Shown: piece after piece, positions 50,244 through 56,779 of the stretch
Position numbering within the stretch: position 1 is the first letter of the stretch
Layout: each line of letters opens with the position of its first letter
Made by a program: the position numbers and the translations under genes
Notes under the pieces: generated by a model
What the model saw: the letters and a program-made list of their open reading frames with translations, nothing else
Told to the model about the DNA's origin: nothing
Database searches by the model: none
DNA from: an uncultured Blautia sp.
GTDB taxonomy: Bacteria; Bacillota; Clostridia; Lachnospirales; Lachnospiraceae
DNA: 56,779 nt
Assembly: GCA_900553515.1 (NCBI GenBank)
Contig: USDN01000012.1
Span: forward strand, 1 to 56,779
Direction of reading: 5' to 3'

Positions 50244-50274
50244 ATTATAAGGGTTGTAGTAAGTATAAAGTCAA
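50244..50274 (-). promoter_or_regulatory. MerR-type promoter with 19-base spacer
   Basis: Minus-strand -35 TTGACT (50274-50269), exactly 19 bases, -10 TATAAT (50249-50244). A weak dyad TTGTAGT/AGTATAA lies in the spacer. It drives the adjacent MerR gene. Confidence 0.75.
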
Positions 50275-50333
50275 GCTTTTCTCGGAAAAAATATACAAAA
50301 CACCAGATCATCTGCAAATATTCCAAGTTTCTG

Positions 50334-51809
50334 CTATTGTCGGATATCCACCAGCCCAACTTCTTTTACCGTATCGGTAAATTCCCAGCAGGAACCTTCT
50401 CCGGAAAGGTTGAGAAACGCCCTGGAAAGATCCGGTTCGTTTACGATCCATGCCATGTCCACCTGCACCTCTTCTCCTGCTTTCAGTGCAGGAATATAAT
50501 TTCCGCCGTTTCCATATTCGTCATGAATACTGTAGTAAGTCATATCTGTACTGGAGGCAACACCGTCTCCTGTTACAAAATCGTATTCCACACCGTCTTT
50601 CTGAAAATTTTCAGCTTCAACATCTCTGACCGAATACGTTCCGTCCTTTTTATCAATCAGCATCAGACATCCATGATACAGCATATGATAAACAGGAGTT
50701 TCCGTTGGATTTTTGTAGGTGACCGTCACAAAAAGCAGCTTTTGGTTCACTGTTTCTGTCTTTACCACCTGATCCAGAGTTTCCACACCGTCTCCTCTTT
50801 TTATATAAGACAGGTTATTTTCTGCAAGCTTTCCGTTGCTTCCCAGAGCCTCCTTCCATCCGTCCGGAAGTGCTGCTCCATCCAGAAGACTGAGATCGTC
50901 AGAAACCTGTACAGAATCTACCCTCATCTGTACTTCATCCAGTTCCAGATATCCTCCATTTTCTGTTTCACCTGTTACTCTCTGTTCCAGCCATTCCCCT
51001 GGTTTTACTACAGAAAGCTCGTTCTCTGCTATGGAAGTCTCCAAAGGCTCCGCCTCTTCCGTTTCCGGTGAAACGTATTCACTCCAGGAATACAGATTTT
51101 CTGTTTTTTCCATTTCACCTGTCTTCACAAGAGAAATGTTTTCTGCAAATTTTACCGCATCTTCTTTTGTCACATCATCTCCGATGTTCATGATGACAAC
51201 CTGGTATTCCTCCGGGCACAGAAGATAGATTACCTGGTTAAAAGTTTTATCCTGCTCCAGATCCTGAAATCTCAGGTAAATTCCCTCTCTGCTGCCAAAA
51301 GTTCTTTTCTCACTTTCTATTACTCCTGTTTCCGTAAGAATCTGATCCGTGTCATCACTGTCCAGAAGCACCGTTCCTATGGAAATCCCTCCCTGATCCG
51401 GTGTTTCTGAGTAAAAAAGCCTTGTTTTTCCAGAAGCATCATCTGCCCATTCCATTCCTTCCGGAATATACCCAGTCTGGATCTTCACCTGTGGGATTTC
51501 ATCTGGAACTATAAGGGAAGCGGAGGCTTTTTCCATAGTTATCCCCGCAGAAATTCCATATTTCCCCTGTTTTTCCACATACATGGTGTATAACTGATAT
51601 CCTGCGTAAGCCACTGTGGAAAATCCAAGAGCGCACAGAGCTGCCACAGCAGCCGCACGAGCAGGGCTCCATTTTCTTTTGTTCCGGGGAGTTCTTATGC
51701 TGACTGCCGTGCCTTTTTTCCCCAGTTGGTTTTCTACCTCCTCCACGATCATCCTGTGGATAAAATCAGGAGTCTCAGGCAGCTCTTTTCTGATCTCTTC
51801 CAGTCTCAT
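50334..51809 (-). CDS. Membrane-anchored anti-sigma-type protein of ECF module 2
   Basis: Protein of 491 aa. Cytoplasmic N-terminus (about 1-50), one membrane segment at about 51-70 (ARAAAVAALCALGFSTVAYA), then a large outer domain. It resembles the DUF4367/DUF4179 group of proteins paired with ECF sigma factors. Assignment as anti-sigma is from gene order and topology. It overlaps the sigma gene by four bases. ATG at 51809 follows GGAGGTACCCAT. Confidence 0.8.
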   Translation of the reverse strand: MRLEEIRKELPETPDFIHRMIVEEVENQLGKKGTAVSIRTPRNKRKWSPARAAAVAALCALGFSTVAYAGYQLYTMYVEKQGKYGISAGITMEKASASLIVPDEIPQVKIQTGYIPEGMEWADDASGKTRLFYSETPDQGGISIGTVLLDSDDTDQILTETGVIESEKRTFGSREGIYLRFQDLEQDKTFNQVIYLLCPEEYQVVIMNIGDDVTKEDAVKFAENISLVKTGEMEKTENLYSWSEYVSPETEEAEPLETSIAENELSVVKPGEWLEQRVTGETENGGYLELDEVQMRVDSVQVSDDLSLLDGAALPDGWKEALGSNGKLAENNLSYIKRGDGVETLDQVVKTETVNQKLLFVTVTYKNPTETPVYHMLYHGCLMLIDKKDGTYSVRDVEAENFQKDGVEYDFVTGDGVASSTDMTYYSIHDEYGNGGNYIPALKAGEEVQVDMAWIVNEPDLSRAFLNLSGEGSCWEFTDTVKEVGLVDIRQ

Positions 51810-52291
51810 ATGGGTACCTCCATTTGCGTAAGTCTGTCCCTTAGCTGCATCCGCGCCCGAAAAAGCCGTTTCTGTACCGCCCCTTCTGTAATTTCCAGAA
51901 TCTGTGCAATTTCCCTGATACTGAAATCCTCTCCATAATACAGGATCACCGGAATCCGAAGCTCCTCCTTTAGAGAGTTCACAGCTGAATAAAGATCACT
52001 GTAGTCCTTTTTCTCCTCAGCTTCCCCGGATGAAAATTCCTTTATTTCCTCCATGGAAACATATCGGCTTTCCCGGCGGAGCAGACTGTAGCACTCGTTG
52101 ATCAGTATCCGCATCAGCCATGTTTTTGCATACTTCTCCTGTCTTAACGTATCTATTTTCTGAAACGCCTTTACAATAGCTTCCTGAATCGCATCTCCAC
52201 AGTCCTGGTCGTTGTGCAGAATTGTTTTTGCAGTAAGGTACATTTGGCGTTCTGACTCCAGAATCAGCCTGCCAAGATTTTCTTTTGTCAA
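51806..52291 (-). CDS. ECF sigma factor, module 2
   Basis: ECF sigma factor, 161 aa starting at TTG 52291, seven bases after AAAGGAG. A longer frame to 52384 lacks a ribosome site. Region 2: QDCGDAIQEAIVKAFQKIDT and KTWLMRILINECYSLLRR. Region 4: DFSIREIAQILEITEGAVQK. Works with the downstream membrane protein. Confidence 0.9.
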   Translation of the reverse strand: MTKENLGRLILESERQMYLTAKTILHNDQDCGDAIQEAIVKAFQKIDTLRQEKYAKTWLMRILINECYSLLRRESRYVSMEEIKEFSSGEAEEKKDYSDLYSAVNSLKEELRIPVILYYGEDFSIREIAQILEITEGAVQKRLFRARMQLRDRLTQMEVPI

Positions 52292-52396
52292 TTCTCTGCT
52301 CCTTTCCTTACCGGCCGGTAATGTGTTTCTGTATATTAGACGCTGCTGATTCAGAAATATCCCCGGATTTGCAAATGAAAGCACCTTTTTTTGTTT

Positions 52397-53503
52397 CTAT
52401 CTTACTGTAAGCCAGGAATCTACATTTCCAAAATGTACTGCTTCCAGTTTATCCACATCGATCGCCTGTGCAAAGCTTCCTGAAATTTTTACAACCCCCT
52501 TTTCCTCATTCCAGTGTTCTTCGTCGCCGCCAATGCCGCCGCCGGATTCATAATCCATTTTTACAACCGTACCGTCCTGATAGCGAATCTGGTCTATATG
52601 CGCTCTTCCTGTAAGATCCATACCGTAATCATCACCATTATACTCAAACCGGTTTCTTTCATCCTCATACACCTTCATAGCTTCCTCGTAATTCAGATAA
52701 AGAGTATATTTTAAAGGAGAAAGCTCCATGGCATCTACTGTAATCTCATATCCTCCAAAATCACATTTCCTGTTTACATCCAGCTTCGTCATGGACAAAA
52801 TATCATCCAGTGTCCATTCAAATTTCCAGACACCTTCCGCCACTACTTCTCCATCCTCTGCCTTATCTCCTCCCTGGGTCAGGTTCTTCAGCTCCATCTG
52901 AACAGTTTTACCGCTGAGGTCATAGTCACCATTATATGACAGAGAAACTTCATAATACTGCAAGTGTGGGGAGATATCCGATATTCCCTCAGGATACGCC
53001 AGTCCGGCCCCTGCCCCACGGCTTCCCAGTTCATCCATGTCATATGTGGAGGTTCCGTCAATTTTAATATTCAGACCATCCTCAAAGGATGTGGTATCAT
53101 CCATAGAAATACTGTCGTCTGTTTCTATTTTAAACAGTGCATACAGAAGATTCTGATCCTGAACCGTATTTACAAGCGTGATAGTCACTCCATTCTGTGT
53201 CTGGGACTGACCAATTCCTTTGATATATCCCTGATCTGCCAGAGATTCCTGCTGTTCTTTTGATGGATTCAGCCTTTTCTTTAACACATCGTTCCACTGA
53301 AAAAGCTCTCCTGCCACAATGGTAGTGACTGCAAGACTGCATAATATGGCCGCTGCGGCAAGTATCCGTATCATCATTTTTCTGCTTTTCTTTTTATAAT
53401 GGATAATTTTCTTATTTTCAATCTGCTTTAACGTTTCCTCGAATTTTATATGAAATTCTTCCGGTACTTCCGGCGCTGCTTTTTTCCAGTTATGATCTGA
53501 CAT
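52397..53503 (-). CDS. DUF4179 membrane protein, anti-sigma-type, module 1
   Basis: Protein of 368 aa. Cytoplasmic N-terminal helix (FHIKFEETLKQIENKKIIHY), membrane segment at about 44-66 (MIRILAAAAILCSLAVTTIV), then an outer beta-rich domain of the DUF4179 type. Members of this family are commonly coded with ECF sigma factors and act as anti-sigma factors (family knowledge). It lies between two ECF sigma genes. ATG at 53503 follows GAAGGAGGAGAAATT. Confidence 0.85.
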   Translation of the reverse strand: MSDHNWKKAAPEVPEEFHIKFEETLKQIENKKIIHYKKKSRKMMIRILAAAAILCSLAVTTIVAGELFQWNDVLKKRLNPSKEQQESLADQGYIKGIGQSQTQNGVTITLVNTVQDQNLLYALFKIETDDSISMDDTTSFEDGLNIKIDGTSTYDMDELGSRGAGAGLAYPEGISDISPHLQYYEVSLSYNGDYDLSGKTVQMELKNLTQGGDKAEDGEVVAEGVWKFEWTLDDILSMTKLDVNRKCDFGGYEITVDAMELSPLKYTLYLNYEEAMKVYEDERNRFEYNGDDYGMDLTGRAHIDQIRYQDGTVVKMDYESGGGIGGDEEHWNEEKGVVKISGSFAQAIDVDKLEAVHFGNVDSWLTVR

Positions 53504-53568
53504 AATTTCTCCTCCTTCTACCGTAACTGCATCTTAGTTTCTGTCGCTTTTACTGGCAAACAGCTTTC

Positions 53569-54033
53569 CTATTCTGTAAGCTGTTCCTTCAAAAGAGCTC
53601 TTGCCCGTGAAAGTCTGCTTTTGATGGTTCCTTCCTGCATATGCAGGATTTCTGCGATCTCCTTTTGGGAAAAACCTTCTATATAATACAGCGTTACCAG
53701 AATCCTCAGCTCTTCCGTAAGATTCAGGATAGCCATATACAAATGCGTATATTTTTTATTTTCTGCCGCACCCGCATTTTCCATATATTCCTCATAGGAG
53801 ATCACGCATTTCCTTTTTCGCAGAACCCCATTGCACTCGTTAATCAGTATCCGTGTAATCCAGGTTCGGAAAAACTGATCCTGTTTCAAAGTATGCAGTT
53901 TTTCATAAGCTTTCAGAAGTGTTTCCTGTACGGCATCTGCACAGTCTGAATCATTTTTCAGAATAGACTTTGCCACATGGTACAGCATGGATTCTGACTG
54001 CCGTATTTCTCTGATAAATACATCTCTTGTCAT
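53569..54033 (-). CDS. ECF sigma factor, module 1
   Basis: ECF sigma factor, 154 aa. Region 2: SDCADAVQETLLKAYEKLHT and FFRTWITRILINECNGVLRK. Region 4: GFSQKEIAEILHMQEGTIKS. Similar to the module 2 sigma factor (shared ITRILINEC/LMRILINEC and the spacing of motifs), which suggests duplication. First gene of the four-gene double module. Confidence 0.9.
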   Translation of the reverse strand: MTRDVFIREIRQSESMLYHVAKSILKNDSDCADAVQETLLKAYEKLHTLKQDQFFRTWITRILINECNGVLRKRKCVISYEEYMENAGAAENKKYTHLYMAILNLTEELRILVTLYYIEGFSQKEIAEILHMQEGTIKSRLSRARALLKEQLTE

Positions 54034-54163
54034 TGTTGGTTGTCTCCTTCTGTCCGACCGGAGTAATTTGCGCGCGTTTGTTTCTTTTATTTTACACTAA
54101 TTAGATGCAGGCAGGGGGGATTTGGTTCTGGAAGTAGAAAGAAAATTTATTTTTATGCAACAG

Positions 54164-54190
54164 AAAAACCCCGGAAACCTTTAGGCTCCG
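54164..54190 (-). terminator. EF-Tu gene terminator
   Basis: CCCCGGA and TCCGGGG flank an 11-base loop region; on the minus strand TTTTT follows. It is the terminator of the EF-Tu remnant at 54250-54303. Confidence 0.85.
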
Positions 54191-54249
54191 GGGTAATCTT
54201 ACGTTTGGACACAATGAGCATTACTGCTCTAATCTATATTAAGATTTAA

Positions 54250-54303
54250 TTACTCGATAGTGGAAGCAACACGGCCTGATCCAACAGTACGTCCACCTTC
54301 ACG
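54250..54303 (-). pseudogene. tuf: 3' remnant of an EF-Tu (tuf) gene
   Basis: The last 17 codons and stop of elongation factor Tu: REGGRTVGSGRVASTIE, then TAA. Upstream of the first CGT codon the match stops at once; the next codons are TAC and a stop TGA, in place of the conserved Phe-Ala-Ile. The 3' untranslated region and terminator are kept. The break therefore lies at about 54304. To its right base composition turns AT-rich, which fits an inserted element or rearrangement at a tuf locus. Confidence 0.85.
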
Positions 54304-54442
54304 GTATCAGAATGTGGTGTTGTGGTGTGTAAATGATGATTTTTCGTGTGATTTGTGGGAAAAATCCAGATTTCCGACTATGTCCATATGGTTTTTGGGG
54401 ATTTTGTTATCATGGTGTTATCACGTATATAATGCATTCTTA
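54304..54442. other. Junction segment of unknown origin
   Basis: About 140 bases between the EF-Tu remnant and the broken restriction-type gene. No reading frame is supported. The plus strand has TTGTTA, 18 bases, TATAAT near 54400-54430, promoter-like but with no gene after it. Confidence 0.4.
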
Positions 54443-54946
54443 TTAGGCACTCTGCGGCAACATCTTTTTAATTTCTTCCACTTCACTTCTTGGAAGAGAA
54501 CCATTTTTGTAAATATATGTAATAAACTGATTTAATCCCTTCTTCTCCAAAGCTGAAACATATACACTATTTTCTCCAAACGCTTCTATCAATTGCTTTT
54601 TGAGTCCAAATAATATATCCAAATTATTATATTTTTTTTCTATTGAGTCTTTTGATAAAAGATATATTTTTTTCATCCTAGTTATAATCTCATCACTTCG
54701 TTCTTCTATATTTTTTTCGTTAAATTGGTCATATTTTTTTGCAAAACTAACCAAATAGGGAATATTACTTTCTAGCAATTTATCTTTCTTTTTATCATAA
54801 GAAGAATTTTTCATTATACCATTTAATCCATCGGGACAAACTAGCAAATTTCCTAAAGAATATCTTATATCTTCATTAGAATCATCATTCAAAACATGTT
54901 CTACATTGAATTTTGAAAAATCATACTGTGCATATTTATTTGTTTC
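54443..54946 (-). pseudogene. DUF1524 (HNH-like) C-terminal part, separated by an in-frame stop
   Basis: About 167 residues, in the same frame as the DUF262 gene, cut off from it by one TAA at 54947-54949. It carries the DUF1524 nuclease pattern FNVEHVLNDD, then YSLGNLLVCPDGLN. The His of the EHV motif lies upstream of the first possible start (TTG 54892), so a protein begun there would lack part of the active site. The end MLPQSA is near the island junction. Most likely a disrupted GmrSD-type enzyme; stop-codon read-through is the alternative. Confidence 0.75.
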
Positions 54947-56350
54947 TTATATTAAAACTAAAGGTTTCAAAAAATATACCAACAACTTTGAAGAAATATT
55001 TTTTCTATTAGTCTTATTTGAATATACAATATTTTTTAATCCATTTTCTAAAACATTCTCTTTACTGTAATATGTAGAATACTTCTTCAAAAATTTAAGT
55101 ATTGCATATTCTACTCTTCTACTCTCACTAGATTTAAAAATTTCATTAGATAATATGTAAACATCTCCATCTATTTTATTACTTGATCCATTATCCAAGT
55201 TAAATGTCACCCAGAAATTTCTCAACATTATTAAATATTGATGATAACTATCTATATCTAATATCTCTTCTGCATATTTCATCTTTAAAGCAAGTAGCAC
55301 CGACCTTACCTGCTTATTCCGTTTTAATTTGAAATATTCATATACTTCTTTTTCTATATCATCACCTACTATTGAATCAATCCCATAATAATATTCTGCT
55401 CCCTGTATAAAAAAATCAAAAAATTTTGGTAAATCTTTCTGATTATTTTCTCTCAGTTGTTCTTTTGTAATTTCAAACAGCTGTTCTTTTTTCAACCTAT
55501 TTTTATAATGCCAACAACGATACATATGTAAATAATAATCATCTAAATCCACTTTCTCTAATCGTTGTTCCAAATCTGCCCATTTGGTTTTATATGTATC
55601 TAAAAGAGATTTCGGTTTCAAATACTTAAACAAGTAATTTTTTAGCAATTCAATTTGTTTTAATTTCACTCCACGTGCATTCAGTATTTCAAAAATATTA
55701 TATACTTCCTCCTCCTGCATCGATGAGATTGTCACAACACGTGTCTCCAAAAATTGTTTTGTTAATGTTGCAAGTTCCTGTAAATTCAACCTTTGGAAAT
55801 CCGTTACAAAAAATTTAAATGCTCTTAAAATAACACTCGGTTCCTTTCTTTGGCTTGCAATAAGAACGTGATATCTTTCCAAGTTACTCTCTTGTATATC
55901 CATCAAATCTTGATTTAATTCAACAAATTCTTCATATCCATTTTCAACTTTAATACTATCATCATTCCCCAAAGTACGATTAATAATCAAATCCTGCAAA
56001 TACGCAATATTACCATCACATTGCTTTTTTATATTGACATCTGTCGTACCATCCTTCATTTTTTTAAAGCAAAAAATCAATGAAAAAATGACTATCTGTA
56101 ATGTTAAAATTCTTTGTTGTCCATCAATTATCGCAACCATCCCTCCACTTGACTGTTTTCTTTCAAATACCATGCTACCAATAAAATGACTCCAGTCTGG
56201 CGTTACCTCTGCACAATAGCGGACATCTTTTATAAGTTGTCCCCAGTGTAATTCCCTCCATACATAATTTCTTTGATATCTTGGTATAAAAAAGATATCA
56301 TCATTTTTAAATAACTGTGTAATATTTTGATCTAATACTTCAAATGCCAT
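54947..56350 (-). CDS. DUF262 (GmrS-like) N-terminal part of a GmrSD-type protein
   Basis: Protein of 467 aa. DUF262 motifs: FFIPRYQRNYVWRELHWGQL at about 19-38, HFIGSMVFE, and the nucleotide-binding DGQQRILTLQ near 77-86. GmrSD-type enzymes restrict modified phage DNA, with DUF262 as the NTP-binding half and DUF1524 as the nuclease half (family knowledge). Here the frame is ended by TAA before the nuclease half, which continues in the same frame. ATG at 56350 has AGAGG upstream. AT-rich, unlike the rest of the window. Confidence 0.85.
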   Translation of the reverse strand: MAFEVLDQNITQLFKNDDIFFIPRYQRNYVWRELHWGQLIKDVRYCAEVTPDWSHFIGSMVFERKQSSGGMVAIIDGQQRILTLQIVIFSLIFCFKKMKDGTTDVNIKKQCDGNIAYLQDLIINRTLGNDDSIKVENGYEEFVELNQDLMDIQESNLERYHVLIASQRKEPSVILRAFKFFVTDFQRLNLQELATLTKQFLETRVVTISSMQEEEVYNIFEILNARGVKLKQIELLKNYLFKYLKPKSLLDTYKTKWADLEQRLEKVDLDDYYLHMYRCWHYKNRLKKEQLFEITKEQLRENNQKDLPKFFDFFIQGAEYYYGIDSIVGDDIEKEVYEYFKLKRNKQVRSVLLALKMKYAEEILDIDSYHQYLIMLRNFWVTFNLDNGSSNKIDGDVYILSNEIFKSSESRRVEYAILKFLKKYSTYYSKENVLENGLKNIVYSNKTNRKNISSKLLVYFLKPLVLI

Positions 56351-56393
56351 TATCTTTTATCCTCTTTATATTGACTTATTATCCAACAGTACT

Positions 56394-56779
56394 TTATTTC
56401 TTTATCCGTTTCACATATTCATAAATTCGTTTAAGCATTCCCTCTTTATCTTCACCTAATTCACTACAGATTTTATCACCAAATCCCATATATGTATTGA
56501 ATCCGAGCATATATACAGCCATTGCCATAGATAACTCACCATTTTCATCACCATACAATGATGCCACTTTTCTCAATTCATCACTAACCGTATCATGTGG
56601 AACCTCAACACCATCCTCTTCATTTACAACAGAATTAATCACCTCTGGCAACACCATACACATCTTATAAAATGCATCTTCTTCACCAGTGAGAATTGCA
56701 TAAAACTGATCCATACTCACACGACGAATCAATCTATGCTGTACATTTTTCCCATCAACTTTTGTTGACCATTTTATAT
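56394..56779 (-). CDS. Probable type II restriction endonuclease (Eco47II-like), 3' part
   Basis: The frame is open to the right edge, so the N-terminal part is missing; about 127 residues are visible. The stretch HRLIRRVSMDQFYAILTGEE, followed by DAFYKMCMVLPEVINSVV, and MAVYMLGFNTYMGFGDK resemble the C-terminus of Eco47II/Sau96I-family endonucleases, from memory only. A cognate methylase would be expected beyond the edge. Neighbour of the GmrSD-like gene, so this is a defence-type island. Confidence 0.5.
   Translation of the reverse strand, partial: IKWSTKVDGKNVQHRLIRRVSMDQFYAILTGEEDAFYKMCMVLPEVINSVVNEEDGVEVPHDTVSDELRKVASLYGDENGELSMAMAVYMLGFNTYMGFGDKICSELGEDKEGMLKRIYEYVKRIKK

Noticed and set aside
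54260..54535. Plus-strand reading frame of 91 codons at the tuf remnant
   Set aside because: Its first part is antisense to the EF-Tu tail and its end is antisense to the DUF1524 part; no ribosome site.
1..56779. CRISPR arrays, tRNA or rRNA genes, intact insertion sequences
   Set aside because: None could be recognised by reading; no regular spacer repeats, cloverleaf-like genes or transposase motifs were seen.

Overview
The window looks like a chromosomal segment of a Gram-positive gut Clostridia member of the Lachnospiraceae type (Blautia, Ruminococcus gnavus or Dorea-like). The reasons are moderate GC, strong AGGAGG ribosome sites, an F-type ATP synthase operon in the order BEFHAGDC, Gram-positive LexA-like boxes, and many family members typical of that group. 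Assignment below family is a guess. Most genes lie on the minus strand. No tRNA, rRNA, CRISPR array or intact insertion sequence was seen.

Layout. 1-5.9 kb: a sucrose or fructan utilisation operon (solute-binding protein, two permeases, GH32 hydrolase running off the left edge) with its LacI-family repressor and four similar operator palindromes. 5.9-7.8 kb: an ECF sigma / zinc-finger anti-sigma / membrane protein operon on the plus strand. 7.8-14.1 kb: the ATP synthase. 14.3-22.6 kb: birA, a WYL regulator, a small membrane protein behind two tandem LexA-like boxes, a phosphodiesterase, hydrolase, acyltransferase and a 2-hydroxyacid dehydrogenase. 22.7-28 kb: cell-wall genes murF and ddl, a peptidoglycan-binding protein whose L,D-transpeptidase domain has lost its catalytic residues, and an aminotransferase. 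28.2-30.2 kb: a methyltransferase, a YitT-like membrane protein and a tiny cysteine-ended peptide. 30.2-36.2 kb: a pst-phoU-phoR phosphate operon behind Pho-box-like repeats. 36.2-41.2 kb: a small DUF2007-like protein, a membrane-tethered MerR regulator and a heterodimeric ABC exporter. 41.3-46.7 kb: a compact cluster with stand-alone adenylating enzyme, carrier protein, condensation-type protein, alpha/beta hydrolase, SCP2-like lipid carrier and a divergent TetR regulator. 46.7-50.2 kb: an NSS transporter, an XRE regulator and a second membrane-tethered MerR. 50.3-54 kb: two consecutive ECF sigma / DUF4179-type modules. 54.25 kb to the end: a 17-codon EF-Tu tail with its terminator, abutting an AT-rich accessory segment with a broken GmrSD-like (DUF262/DUF1524) gene and the 3' part of a probable type II restriction endonuclease.

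Best candidates for something new: (1) the PstS protein is a circular permutation of the usual fold order, with the half that normally comes last placed first; (2) the small adenylation/carrier/condensation/SCP2 cluster looks like a dedicated lipid- or acyl-amide-making system; (3) the SOS-like boxes before an unknown small membrane protein; (4) the catalytically dead YkuD protein; (5) the EF-Tu remnant marking an island boundary, beside a defence gene interrupted by a single in-frame stop. Functions are inferred from motifs and order read by eye; no database search was run.
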